From Diphasiastrum complanatum (Eukaryota; Streptophyta; Lycopodiopsida; Lycopodiales; Lycopodiaceae), in the NCBI GenBank assembly GCA_029204225.1, contig CM055098.1:23625367-23689366 (forward strand): a stretch of DNA of 64,000 nucleotides. Direction: 5' to 3'. Below the pieces are notes generated by a model. The model did not search any database, was not told where the DNA came from, and saw only the letters and a list, made by a program, of their open reading frames with translations. Positions 11,960 through 23,703 of this stretch are shown piece after piece (within the stretch, counting starts at the first letter, position 1; each line of letters starts with the position of its first letter). Made by a program: the position numbers and the translations under genes.

Positions 11960-12561
11960 TTTTTGGAGACCTTGGTGCTCGAGAGCTTATTACCCGAGCC
12001 AGTTCTCATTTACAGCATGTTCAGCAACATTATCAGACCTCAGTTGATCGTCACCGCCGCCATGTTGAGTTTCAGCTTGGAGATATGGTTTATTTATGCC
12101 TACGGTTTGCACGTCATCATTTTGTCCAGGGCCATGCTTCTACTGAGAAGCTTGCACCACGTTATTATGGGCCTTATCGCATTTTGGAGGTTCTTAGTCC
12201 AATTACTTATCGCTTACAGCTTTTTGCTTCCACACGCGCCTGTGACGTATTTCATGTCAGTTTATTACATGCTGCTATTGAGGATGACGCTCCTTGTGAT
12301 GCTGAGTTTCCTACAGTTATTTCCATTTTTACCTGCTGCTATATTACAGGTTCGTCTATACCATAGTCGACGTCGTTGGCAGATTCAGTTTTGGTCCAGT
12401 GGGATGGCCGTCCTATTGAGGAGGCCCCATGGGAGCCTATTGATGTCTTTTATCATACACCATCACTTGCGGATCAGGCTCGTGCTCTTGCTACACTTGT
12501 TGATTCCTCTACATCAGATGTTGCTCTAGCTGTTGATGCACCAGGGCTTGCTGCTACTTGA
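11960..12561 (+). pseudogene. Integrase C-terminus and chromodomain of gypsy A1
   Basis: GARELITRASSHLQHVQQHY, HRRHVEFQLGDMVYLCLRF, KLAPRYYGPYRILEVLSP (GPY/F module) and DVFHVSLLHAAIEDDAP, then in another frame VQWDGRPIEEAPWEPIDVF, a chromodomain core that in chromoviruses directs integration to modified chromatin. Frame changes at about 12320-12400 break it. Confidence 0.85.
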
Positions 12562-12608
12562 TCCAGTTTCTTTTCGGCAGTTGGGTCCTTTTCTTTTGTG
12601 CCAGGGAG

Positions 12609-12929
12609 AGTTATGGACTCGGCTCATTACATTTGCCGCGTCCATTTACATTTACTTTACTTTATGCATAAGCAGGCCTTGGGCCCTTTTTTATTCATTA
12701 GTAACACTTAGACTATATGGTTGGCCTTTGGCCTTATTATTCATTATTAGGCCATTTGGACATATTACTGGAGAGTGGGGGCCTTCTTGGAGGGTGCACT
12801 ATTTTCCCTCCCAATTGGGCCTAGCCACCGGAAGCTTCCTTTTAGGGCTTCCTCTTGGCTATAAGTAGGGAAACTGTGTCATTTGTTATTCAGCTGATGA
12901 TATTGATCTCTCTCTTTAGTCTCCTTTTA
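12609..12929 (+). repeat. 3' LTR of gypsy A1, truncated
   Basis: Begins AGTTATGGACTCGGCTCATT and is near-identical to the first about 320 bp of the LTR at 17972-18389. It contains a TATA-like GGCTATAAGTAGGG. Cut off at the join with LINE sequence. Confidence 0.85.
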
Positions 12930-13032
12930 CTACGTGCATGATCCTGATACACGTTGTCGCCTATTTTCTGCTACTGTCTCTCCGGTTGCTTTATATTCAG
13001 CGGCGACGTGGTGTCCGGGCTTATCCAATGAT
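12930..13032 (+). pseudogene. LINE copy 1, continuation after the gypsy insertion
   Basis: DTRCRLFSATVSPVALYSAA and TWCPGLSNDTW align with SKCRLFDTIVTPSAIYAGEI of the LINE at 52441-55322. About 190 codons, including the YADD box, are missing between the two halves, so the gypsy insertion was accompanied by deletion or recombination. Confidence 0.75.
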
Positions 13033-16000
13033 ACTTGGAGTGATTCGCACTCATCCTACTCTGACATGGGGCATATTTTAAGAAGATCTTCTATTTGCTA
13101 CCACTCTTTCTGTGTTACCTCTGCATGTGAGGTTGAGTCTTCACATAGTCCTGAGATAGTGATAGAATCACATAGTCCTATTGTCGAGTCACATAGTTCT
13201 ATTGAGATTGAGTGACACATATCGATACCTATTGAGTCTTCTTGTATAGTGATCGACTCTCAGATCAAGAGGGATACACATAGCGAGTTAGAGTCACCTC
13301 TACAGGTTGCTGCTGAGTACCTTGGTGTTGCTCTAGCTTTACAGGTTGATGTTGCTCCAGATCTACAAGGTGCTGCTGAGTGCCTTGCGCCTATATGCCT
13401 TGATTCACAGATACCATGTTTAGTGGTCATTCCTGGTTTCATTGATATTGATGCCGCATGCCTTGATGGTGTTTCTACTATTGCTCCTACTCATACTTCA
13501 GATATCCCTCTTGGTTCGGTGCTTGGTGCAGTATCTTTTACATTGGTCTCTATATCTCCTTCAATTATGGCCGATGTTCTTGCTGATTTCTCTAGCGTTC
13601 TTCACGGTTCCATGGTTGATGGTTCCCTCGCTATTGGTGATCAGGTTGTACCTCTTTAGCTTTACTCCATGGATCTCTGCTTGAGTTTTGTGATTTGCCT
13701 CATGATATTTCTACAGTTTCTTACATGATTCATGCGCCTATGGTTCTTACCGTTGTGCATTTTTCATCCAAGGATATCTGTATCACTTATCTAGGGAATT
13801 CATATGCTGGGATCTTTCTCGATGAGTATACAAGTATCGTTCAATCTCCTTGTATTTCTACATATAGGCTTGTTGCAGGCAATGTCGATGGTATACCACT
13901 TTGGGCCTGATATGCACTAGAGGCTTTTCATGCTACTGATTCATTTTTACCTCGTGATATTTGGCATTCTTGGTTATTACGTATAGCTTGGATTTCATTT
14001 GCACCTGTTGATTGGTGCTGGTTTTTCCATATTACTAATCATCCGTGGTGCAGATATCTTGGTTTCCATGATTATGCCTGTGACTCTTTATCAATTCATT
14101 GTTGCTCATTGTTAGGCTTGGCATCTCCTAATAGCTTGGGTTATTGCCTCCGTCCCAGCTACTAGCTAGTTTGTAAGGATGATCTTCAGGTTCCCTAGCA
14201 ATTCTGATTGCTCCATATCACTTGGTCTCCGATGCTATTATTAAGTTGCCACCTTTTTTTCTGGTGTTCCTAGACAATCAGAGCACCTTGAGAGAGTTTC
14301 TTCTCCTTCCTTGGTTATTTTTTGGGGATGTTGCACCATGTACTTCATACCTGCTCACATATACTTTGATACTCATTACCAGCTACAGGTGGATATTGCT
14401 CTAACACTTGCTACTAATGATGCGGATCCTGTTCCTTGTTCTGCTTTTCATATATTAGTTGAGCTTGCTATTCCTCATTCCAGTGCATTTCTTCTTTCAG
14501 TTATTCCAGTGGTTTCAATTGTTGCTCTTCTTGATGCTAGTTCCATTGTTGCGGTCTCCCTGCCCTTAGTATGTGGTTTCACTTTTCATGTTCTTCTATT
14601 CCTCACTTTGTGTGCCTAGTGTGTACTTTGGGATTGCACTTGTGACTAGTTCCAATGGGTCATCCGATTCTCGATCCGTTTTTGCTGCATCCTATGATGG
14701 GTTGGTATGTACTATGTCCATATGAGGTCCTTCTAGATGAGTATTTCGGCTACAGTTTCTCCATTGGGGCCTCTACTAATTCTAGATTTGTTGCTACTGC
14801 TTTCATGCATCATGTCTTTTTAGATGATGTGTTGCTTCCTTGGACCTTATGGATCTCTTCGCATGATGATCTTCTCACAATACGCGCCTTCAGGGTACCG
14901 TGTGCCATTGCTACTTCTCATTCATGGGCCTTATACCTTAGGCTTTTGACTATGTCGGTGCACATTTCTCCATTCTAGCTATCCTTTGTCAGGATGATGT
15001 CTTTATGATTCATGTTTCCTAGCATATCACTTGGTCTTCCATGATATTGCAGCGTGATTGTTGTTCTGATTGTTGATCTGCTTATGTTCCTACTCCTTGG
15101 TGTTGGTCTTCTGATGCTGCTATCCTTTCTTGGGGCACCTATATCGTTGAGTTTGCACATATGGTTGATGGTTCCGTTTGCGATTGGAATCAACATTTGT
15201 GTTTTGCAGATTACAGTTATAACAGTTCAGCTAGTAACAGTACAGGTGTGCCTCCATTTTTGCTGGCTAATGGATATTCAGTGCTGCTACCAGGTATACC
15301 ACCCCCTCCTGATGATGTTCATGTTACTTTATCTTCTTTTCTTACTAACTCTTGTGATTCTATTGTGCAGGCACAACAACATTAGGCAATAGTTCATGGC
15401 AATAGCTCAACATCGTTATAAGTCCTTGACTGATTGTCATAGGTCTTTTTTAGAGTTTGCTGAGGGCCAGTCTGTTTATATTTGTTTATCTTTTGCATGT
15501 CATAAGTTTGTACAGGGCCGTTCTCTTATTGAGAACTTGTTTGCACATTACTATGGTCCCTTTCAAATTGTGGAAAAACTAAGGCCAGTTACTTACCATA
15601 TCTAGTTACCTACTACTTCTCATGCTTGTGACATTTTTCATGTTAGTCTATTTTGTTTGTCTCTTTTTCCTGGTGAACCTTGTGATCCTTTGTTTCCTAC
15701 TGATCCTAAACTTTTTCCATTTTTACCTACTGCTATTTTACAAGTTCGGGTCATTTTCCGTTGTCGTCATCGTCGTCTCGTCCAGTTTTTGGTCCAATGG
15801 TACGGTCGTCCAATTGATGCCCACTCACCTTTATTGCAGGAACAAGCTCATTTTCTCTATCCATTGGTATGCGACACCACTGTTTCTGATCCTGATACCG
15901 CACCATTTTCTATGCTTGCTTATGCGGTTGCTCTAAGACCTCTGGATATTGCACCTCATTCATCTGATCTTATTCTTGTTGGTGATTTCCATGATGTTGG

Positions 16001-16773
16001 TGTCCCTGATTTTGATGTTGTTGCTGTCATCCCTCCTCCTGATCTTTCAGATATTGATGGTCCCGATGCTCTTGCTGCTCTTGCTCATGATTCTTCATTA
16101 CTTGTTGATGATGATACCTTAGTTGCCCGATGAGCTCCATTACTTAGTACTTACATACTCATCTAGTCTTATCATCTACTAGAATTGAGATAAATAATTC
16201 TCTTTGCTTCATTATACTGAAAGCAGATGTCCGCGGCTGTAGAGGATTCAGCTTTTGGACTTACAGCACTTGCACGAAATGTATAACCCAGGAAAGAAAA
16301 CGACAATATAGTGGTCGGTACTAAAGTAGCTCTAGTAGTTAAAATTTTACAGCCCACATTGAGGGCAATGTTTTAGAAAGGGGGGAGTGTTATGGACACG
16401 CATTATAGTCCATACTTCTCTACTTTCGACAGTATTAGTGGACACGCAGTTTATATTTACACGTGACGTGCCTAGAAATACTATTTTACATGGTTTTCTA
16501 TTTTTGGCCCTAATTTTTGAATTTCACTTTCCCTCCAAATCAATATGAAGGGAGGTAGGGTTTGTCCACTATAAATAGCCACTAAGGCTGGTCATTTGCT
16601 AGTTTTGAGTCTTGGGCTTCTTGTAGGGGACTTGTACTATTTTGGAGATCTGCCTGAGCTATCGGCGGCCATTGATATTCATACAGTTTCTTAGTTGGAG
16701 AATGCTATGTGAATGCCTTTTACTGTTTTTTTATGCATCATTGATACTAATACCTGTGAATCTGTTTATAACA
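13033..16773 (+). mobile_element. Gypsy element B, 5'-truncated, with 3' LTR
   Basis: An internal region without RT, then integrase core end (about 15160-15300, DYSYNSSASNSTGVPPFLLA), GPY/F (YYGPFQIVEKLRPVTYHI), chromodomain (15657-16133 frame: LVQFLVQWYGRP) and an acidic tail ending VDDDTLVAR at 16131. A 3' untranslated segment, a polypurine tract (16376-16387, AAAGGGGGGAG) and the LTR follow. No 5' LTR, gag or PBS is present. Several stops; defective. Confidence 0.8.
16388..16773 (+). repeat. LTR of gypsy family B
   Basis: 386 bp from TGTTATGGACACG to CTGTTTATAACA, with matching TGTTAT/ATAACA ends and an internal TATA-like CACTATAAATAGCC. The same LTR family recurs in 48020-50724, where PBS sites adjoin it. 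Confidence 0.85.
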
Positions 16774-17023
16774 TCTCATAACTTAAAAGGGTACTCACTA
16801 TCAAGAAAATGATATTGTCACTTGGTATGCCCTTTCATACTTGCGGTTTTAGCGCTCTTCACATAATTCCAACATAAAAGTGTTTTTCAAATCATTATGA
16901 GAGTATTGTCATTGCCATTTTCCTTTCTAAAATGTGACAAATCTGTGTTTCAAAAAACAAAATAATGCTTGGTGTAGTAGTATAATGAAGATGGTTTTGA
17001 ACGAAAATATTAACTTTTGGTAG
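16774..17023 (+). other. 3' end of dynein intron 7
   Basis: AT-rich sequence up to acceptor TTTTGGTAG. Nothing else recognised. Confidence 0.6.
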
Positions 17024-17147
17024 ATATGAGATGGGCTTGCTCAAATTGGAGAACTCGGCAAAGGATGTGAAAACTATGCAGAAAGACTTGGAACAACTAC
17101 AACCTAAGCTTGTACAATCAACAAATGAAGTCATAGAGCTCTTACAA
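17024..17147 (+). CDS. Dynein heavy chain exon 8: stalk coiled coil CC1
   Basis: 124 nt, entering in phase 2 and leaving in phase 0. YEMGLLKLENSAKDVKTMQK then QPKLVQSTNEVIELLQ, a heptad-rich helix that starts the antiparallel stalk. The exon is small and lies alone between introns of 10.4 and 14.7 kb. Confidence 0.88.
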
Positions 17148-17659
17148 GTATTGTTGCTCACTTGACATTCTTAGTTCTACAAGGAATTGCACTTGAAATC
17201 AACACAATATCATCTTTATTGAAATTTAATCTCTTTCACCCATTTTGGTGAGAAAGAGAGAGTTTATGGACTGGTTCCCTAAATATTTCTTCCCCTTTTG
17301 TGCTTCTAAGTTTGCACAATATACAGTTTTTCTTCTTGTAACACTCACACTTTTATCAAATAGCAATCTACTATTTGTGTAGCTAACTATGTATGTACAC
17401 TTTTTTGTGATATAAATTGGCTATGAGTTCAGTTGAATGTTTAACCTTGTAACAAACCAAACATGCAGATTTTTCTTGTTTTGCGAACGATTACATCTTT
17501 GAGTTGTGACATGGAAAGCTCTAATAGCATATTTGTGAACCTATTTTATGGGCCAAATATCATGGACAGGGACATCTATCTATATGGACCATGGTTTTGC
17601 ATTTTAAATATTGTTTTGCACTATATAGTGGGACCTTGGGACCCTCTTCATTTAGAATT
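17148..17659 (+). other. Intron 8, 5' unique part
   Basis: AT-rich; no coding or mobile element recognised. Confidence 0.55.
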
Positions 17660-17966
17660 TAGTTAAGACAATTTTATAACTTGGCTATTACCAAGCCCCA
17701 ACGGTTGGGTTTAAGCCCCTCGAGGACTACAAGTAAACCTTGGTGCTTCATAACAATGGTTGATTTATAATATACTAGCTATTTCTTGAGCTAGACTAGT
17801 GTGGCTGGCTTAGGCTTAGAGTCATCTTACATGTAGCAGATTGTTAGTGGAGATCATTGCACCTTCATTCATTATAATTGTGCTTCATTGCTTGATATAA
17901 AGTTGTATCCTTCGGAAGGCTCCATGAAGGTTCCATTTTAGTGCCTCGTGGGTATAAGGACCTATT
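17660..17966 (+). repeat. LTR of gypsy family D, 5' part (interrupted)
   Basis: Sequence ending GGTATAAGGACCTATTGTCAT is cut by the 6.15-kb element and resumes at 24122. The rejoined LTR resembles family A LTRs downstream of the TATA-like motif (AATGATATTGATCTCTC) and ends at a PBS-like site (24262-24273). The 5' boundary is a guess. Confidence 0.5.
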
Positions 17967-17971
17967 GTCAT
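17967..17971. repeat. Target-site duplication GTCAT (left copy)
   Basis: GTCAT precedes the 5' LTR; the same five bases follow the 3' LTR at 24122-24126. Confidence 0.85.
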
Positions 17972-18389
17972 AGTTATGGACTCGGCTCATTACATTCGCC
18001 GCGTCCATTTACATTTACAGTTACTTTACTTTATGCATAAGCAGGCCTTGGGCCCTTTTTTATTCATTAGTGACATTCAGACTATATGGTTGGCCTTTGG
18101 CCTTATTATTCATTATTAGGCCATTTGGACATATTACTGGAGAGTGGGGGCCTTCTTGGAGGGCGCACTATTATCCCTCGCAGTTGGGCCCTAGCCACTG
18201 GAAGCTTCCTTTTAGGGCTTCCTCTTGGCTATAAGTAGGGAAACTGTGTCATTTGTCATTCAGCTGATGATATTGATCTCTCTCTTTAGCCTCCTTAATC
18301 TCTCTCTTTCCTGCTTTCTAGGGTTAAGTCTTGCTTATGTGATACTTTCATAGCTTAATTCTAGATCAACTATGGCTTTATTCGTAACT
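17972..18389 (+). repeat. 5' LTR of gypsy A2
   Basis: Starts AGTTATGGACTCGG and ends TTCGTAACT, so its terminal inverted repeat is AGTTA/TAACT rather than TG/CA. The ends are fixed by the TSD on one side and the PBS on the other. TATA-like GGCTATAAGTAGGG near 18230. Confidence 0.92.
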
Positions 18390-18401
18390 TGGTATCGGAG
18401 C
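18390..18401 (+). other. Primer-binding site (initiator Met tRNA type)
   Basis: TGGTATCGGAGC begins immediately after the LTR. It matches TGGTATCAGAGC, complementary to the 3' end of plant initiator-Met tRNA, with one change. Confidence 0.88.
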
Positions 18402-19067
18402 ACTTTTCTGAGCACAATCTGGAATTTTTTCTTTGCTGCCTTGCCTTGCTCCTCCATCGTTGTTCCTACAGCTCCATTACCGTTTTGACAGCCATGTTCC
18501 ATCGCTGCTCCTTCCACTCCTTCCTGCCCAGCGTTCCCCCTGTTTTGTCCCCTCTTTTCTTTGCTGCCCAGCGCTCCTCCTCTTCCTTTCCATCGCTGTC
18601 CCTGCCTTCCGACCTATCACTTTCGTCTGATATTTTTCCAGTTTGCAGCCATCTTCCATAGTTAGTTCCCTGACTGTCCAGCGCCCATCCTCATCCAAAA
18701 ACTACCCAATTCCGACATCATTTGCTATTCCAAACAGCTAAAATTCTTTAACCTGTAAATCACTGTCTCAGCACTCCCAACTTGTCACTTTTGCCTTTTT
18801 TTTTTCTCCAATTCCAGCCATCTTTTACAGCTTATCAAAAGGCTGTCGCGCACTCATTCTCCACCACATTTTCAGGAATTCTGACTCTGTTTACTCTTTC
18901 AAATTCACATTGTATCCCTGGCTGTCCAACGCATTTTTTCAGCTTCTCCAATGTTCGTTGCTGTCTGTTCTTTTTCAGTTGTGATAATATTGGTTGTAAT
19001 AGGCTAATTTGGGGTGACGACAAGAGTCCGCTCCCTCAAGTTTTCGTCTATTCCTTCCACTATCATT
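18402..19067 (+). other. 5' leader of gypsy A2
   Basis: Pyrimidine-rich untranslated leader with several GGCTGTCCANCGC-type motifs, as in the other family members. No gene. Confidence 0.7.
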
Positions 19068-20162
19068 ATGGCACATTCACCTACCCCAAGTGAGACTACT
19101 CAGGAAACCTTATCCGATCAGTTTCGTCGCATGGATGAGACCCTTTCTGGCCTCGTTCTTTGCTTCGATTCAGTTATGACCGGCTTTGCTACTATGCAGT
19201 CACAGATTGATTCTTTACAGCCTCATGGTCCTAGTAAAGCTCCTGTTTTTCCTACATTTGGGACTCCCCCTCCATTTGGATTTCCATCTTCTTCTGCTAG
19301 TCAGCCTGGTGGTGGACCGTTCATTCCATCTAACCCACCTCCTGGTTTCTTTCCTCGTCCCCCCCTTCCTGAGCCACACTTTGCTCGAGACTTTTGTGAT
19401 AGGGTACAGCTTGCTACCTATTCCAGTTCCTCCGACGGGAACTTATTAGAGAATTGGTTTGCTAAGCTTGACACATATTTTCAGATTTACCCCAAGACTG
19501 ATCCTCAGAAGATCCAGTTGGCTGCTTTACATTTAGATGGACGTGCCGCCACGTGGTGGCGAGTTTATAGAGTTGATCCTGATCGGGAAGGGCTCCATGT
19601 ATGGCATACTTTTCGCAGTGACCTCCGCCATGCTATGATTGATCCTCAGTGGCTTGACCGCCAACGTGATACATTCCGTAGTCTCACTCAGACCAGTGAT
19701 CTTGCTTCTTATACAGATAAGTTTATGGAGCTTTCTTTTCTTTTCACAGATCTACAACCCACTGAGCTTATTTCTCGTTACATTGCTGGGCTTCGTGGTG
19801 CTTTACGTTATGATGTTTCTTCCTTCCGTCCTACCACACTTGTTGAGGTGATGTCTCTTGCCAGTACTTTACAGCATAAGTACTCTAACACCCTTCCTTC
19901 CCGCTTCTCCCGACCCCGTCCTTCTGCTTCATCTTTTTCCGCTACGTTCACCCCTACACCGGCCCCTTCTGTTCCAGCTCTCTCCACTTCCCCTTCGCCT
20001 CCTCGTCCTCCGACTCCTCGACCTGCTTTTGTCCGACGTTACACGTCTGCAGAGTTCGCTGATCTTCAGCAGAAGCGTCTTTGCTTTCGTTGTAAGAGTC
20101 CTGACCATCTTGCCCGTGATTGCCGCGAACCGCCCTACTACTACTACTGTTTTTTACCATGA
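19068..20162 (+). pseudogene. gag of gypsy A2 (frame broken at its 3' end)
   Basis: Starts at ATG 19068 (MAHSPTPSETTQETLSDQF). Capsid-like core LDTYFQIYPKTDPQKIQLAA, DGRAATWWRVYRVDPD, ELISRYIAGLRGALRYDV, then a CCHC knuckle CFRCKSPDHLARDC near 20085-20126. A frameshift about 20130 separates it from protease; in copy A1 these are in one frame, so a fused gag-pol is likely the ancestral state. Confidence 0.9.
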
Positions 20163-21609
20163 GGGCACTACTCCAGATAATTCCGATATCTACATTCATA
20201 TTTCTGATGAGCCTGACTTATCCTCTGAGCCTTCTCCTGATTTACTTCCTGCTACTTGCCATGCTCAGCTTGCCTATGCTACTTGGACAGGGCGTCCTGG
20301 TCCTCACTCCATTCGGTTACGTGTGCGTATTACAGGTCGAGAGTATATTGATTTAGTTGATACTGGTAGCACTCATTCTTTTATTAGCAGTTATATCACT
20401 AGTCGGATCCGTGCTTCACCTGTTCCTGCTTCCCAGCCTGTCACAGTTGAGGTTGCCAGTTCTCATTCTTTTCCTAGTTCTCAGATGTTTCAGCGTTTAC
20501 CATACCACATTGGAGATTTCTCTGGACAGGCAGATCTTTACATTATCCCTATGGAGCGTTATGATCTTATCCTTGGTGCTGATTGGTTTGCATCTCTTGG
20601 AGCCGTTACACTGGACTTGACACAGCAGACATTGACATTTGTACATGATGAAGTTACACACTCACTTGTGGGCATTGATTCTCAGGGAGACTTCCAGTTG
20701 ATTACTGGGAAGCAGTTTATTCGCAGCCTGCCGAAGGATCATTGTGCTGCCTTATTATTTGTTCAGCGGGCAGTACCAGTTCCTCCAGTTTCTACACCAG
20801 CAGCTGTTCCTCAGGTGATTTCTGACTTATTACATCAGTATGCTTTTGTCTTTTCAGAACCTATGACGCTACCACCATTACGTGAAGTGAACAATCATAT
20901 TGATTTGCGTCCTGGTTCTGCTCCTCCCTCCCGTCCCCCTTATCGTATGTCTCGATTTGAGCGTGATGAGCTTGAGCTCCATATTACTGCCTTGTTAGAT
21001 CAGGGTCTCATTGTTCCTAGTCACAGCCCTTTTGGTGCTCCTGTTCTCCTTATTAATAAGAAAGATGGTACCAAACGCCTTTGTATTGATTACCGTGCTT
21101 TAAATAAGTTGACTATTCGTAATCAGTACCCTATTCCACACATGGATGACCTCTTTGACCAGCTCGGTACCTCTAAAATCTTTTCCAAGATAGACCTTCG
21201 TTCTGGATATTACCAAATCAGGATGCACCCTTCTGACGAACATAAGACTGCTTTCCGTACTCATCTTGGTTTATATGAATTTCGTGTGCTTCCTTTTGGT
21301 GTTACTAATGGCCCTCCTACGTTCCAGAATGTGATGAATAACGTCTTACGTCCGCTTCTTGGTCATTGTGTCTTGGTTTATTTTGATGATATTCTTATTT
21401 TTAGTCAGTCTCTTGTTGAGCATGTTGCCCATCTTTCCTCGGTCTTTCAGTTACTTGTACACCACCAGTTATTTGCTAAGTTGTCTAAATGTTCTTTTAC
21501 TGTTTCTGAGATCGAGTTTCTTGGTTTTCTTATTTGTAATGGTCACATTCGTCTGGACCCTCATAAGGTTCAGGCCATCCAGGATTGGCCTATACCAACT
21601 GATATTTAG
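20130..21609 (+). pseudogene. Protease and reverse transcriptase of gypsy A2
   Basis: Protease with active site DTGSTHSF near 20355 and YDLILGADWF. RT with PPYRMSRFERDELELHITAL, KKDGTKRLCIDYRALNKLTI, KIFSKIDLRSGYYQIRMHPS, FRVLPFGVTNGPPTFQNVMN and the catalytic YFDDILIFS near 21375-21395. Ends at a TAG after WPIPTDI; the next stretch (DWPIP..YYRRF region) is deleted. Confidence 0.92.
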
Positions 21610-21639
21610 CCACTCACCTTCGTCATCCAGTTCCTCATT

Positions 21640-22440
21640 TTGCCACTATCGCAGCTCCTCTTCATGCACTTTTGAAGAAGTCTACTACTTTTCTGTGAAC
21701 TCCTGATTGTCAGACAGCGTTTGATACTCTTCGTCGTGTTGTTGTTGATGCTGCCGTTATGTGTTTACCACAGTTTGATCAGAAGTTTCTTGTTGAGACT
21801 GATGCTAGTAATGTTGGTTTGGGTGCTTTACTTCGCCAGTCACAATGTATTATTGCTTATGAGTCACATCGTCTTCGCTCTTATGAGCAACGTTATTCTG
21901 TGCATGAGAAAGAGCTTCTTGTTGTTATCTATGCTCTTAAGAAGTGGCATCATTATCTGTATCGAGTCCCATTTGACACATGATCACCAGTCTTTACGTT
22001 ATCTGTTTTCTCAACGTGACCTTAGTGATCGTCAATTTCGTTGGTTGCAGTTTTTACAGTCTTTTAATTTCTCCATATTTTATCGTCCTGGTCGTGCTAG
22101 CACTGCTGCTGATGCATTATCTCGTCTTCCAGCTTTGTTAAATGCACTCGTTTCTACTATTCCTCCATGGTTTGATGCTCTACCTGCAGCATACCTTACA
22201 TGTTCTGATTTTCGTGATGTTTATAGTTTTGCCCCACTTGCTTCGTCCAGTCCTCATCAGGTTTACTCCATTATTGACAATCGTCTTTATCATTATGATT
22301 CTATTTGTATCCCTAGTTCTTTGGGTATCCGTTCCCAGTTGTTGTCGGATGCTCATTCCTCTCCTGTTGGGGGTCACTTTGGTTTTCAGAAGTCTTATGC
22401 TCGTCTCAAAGACCCATTTCTATTGGCCCTCTCTTTGATC
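21640..22440 (+). pseudogene. RNase H and integrase zinc-binding region of gypsy A2
   Basis: FLVETDASNVGLGALLRQSQ and SVHEKELLVVIYALKKWHHY give the RNase H D and E residues. After a frameshift near 21980, HDHQSLRYLF, FRWLQFLQSFNFSIFYRPGR and ADALSR follow. Then the HHCC module begins (HSSPVGGHFGFQKSYARLK). In-frame stops at about 21700 and 22441. Confidence 0.9.
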
Positions 22441-23657
22441 TGAGCTTGCTGTACTTATTCGTACCTGCCCTTTCTGTCTTCGTAATAAGTACTCCCGTTC
22501 TAAATCTGCTGGTTTGCTCCAGAGTTGGCCTATTCCTCATCGCCAGTGGACTGATATATCTATGGGCTTTATCCTTGGCCTTCCCCATACCCAGCGTGGT
22601 CACGATTCATGTACGGTGGTAGTTGACAGGTTCTCGAAACAAGCACATTTAATCCCAGTTCGCAGTACTATCACAACAGAGCAGTGTGCACGTTTGTTCC
22701 TATCAGAGATTTTTCGCTTGCATGGATTTCCTCGTACTATCCTTTCTGATCGGGATAGTAAGTTTTCATCTATATTCTAGACAGAGCTTATGCGTATTTT
22801 GGATGTTCAGCTTTTTATGGGTTCTGCTTATCATTATACTTCTGATGGGCAGTCTGAGGTCCTTAACAGGATCCTTGAGGATTATTTACGCCATTTTGTT
22901 ACTCCTTCAGGGAAGGATTGGGATCAGCATTTATGTTTAGCAGAGTATAGCTATAATAGCTCTGTTAGTACCAGCACAGGTGTCTCTCCATTTTTATTAT
23001 CTCATGGCTATGCACCTCTTTTACCTGGCATTCGTCTTCCTCCTGAGGATACATCTGTTACACTTGCATCATTTCTATCAGGTGCTCGAGAGCTTATTAC
23101 TCGGGCCAATTCTCATTTACAGCATGTTCAGCAGCGTTATCAGACCACAGTTGATCGTCACCGCCGCCATGTTGAGTTTCAGCTTGGAGATATGGTTTAT
23201 CTACGCTTACGGTTTGCACATCATCATTTTGTCCAGGGCCATGCTTCTACTGAGAAGCTTGCACCACGTTATTATGGGCCTTATCGCATTGTGGAGGTTC
23301 TTAGTCCAGTTACATATCGCTTATAGCTTCCTGCTTCCACACGCGCCTGTGATGTATTCCATGTCAGTTTATTACGTGCTGCTATTGAGGATGACACTCC
23401 TTGTGATGCTGAGTTTCCTACTGCTCCAGAGTTATTTCCATTTTTACTTGCTATACCATAGTCGACGCCGCCGGCAGATTCAGTTTTTGGTCCAGTGGGA
23501 TGGTCGTCCTATTGAGGAGGCTACATGGGAGCCTATTGATGTGTTTTATCATACACCATTACTTGCGGATCAGGCTTGTGCTCTTGCTGCACTTGTTGAT
23601 TCCTCTACATCAGATGTTCCTCTAGCTGTTGATGCACCAAGGCTTGCTGCTACTTGA
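22441..23657 (+). pseudogene. Integrase core, GPY/F and chromodomain of gypsy A2
   Basis: Zinc-site cysteines CPFCLRNKYSRSKS. Core acidic residues in WTDISMGFILGLP, ILSDRDSKFSSIF and GQSEVLNRILEDYLR (DDE). GPY/F in RYYGPYRIVEVLSPVTYRL. Chromodomain RRRRQIQFLVQWDGRPIEEA followed by WEPIDVFYHTP. Stops at about 22780 and 23324 and a deletion near 23455 inactivate it. Confidence 0.9.
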
Positions 23658-23703
23658 TCCGGTTATCTTTTCGGCAGTTGGGTCTTTTTTTTGTGTCGGG
23701 GAG

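Larger units (their letters stand above)
8549..12929 (+). mobile_element. Ty3/gypsy chromovirus copy A1, chimeric and truncated, inserted in LINE copy 1
   Basis: Order: 5' leader (about 8549-8920, without its LTR), gag-protease reading frame, a 1.3-kb segment with no pol motif, integrase C-terminus, chromodomain, and the first about 320 bp of the 3' LTR. The junction with the LINE at 12930 is direct. Compared with the full copy at 17972-24121, the RT, RNase H and integrase core are absent and replaced by sequence shared with the element at 13033-16773. No TSD was found, and the 5' boundary is approximate. Confidence 0.85.
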
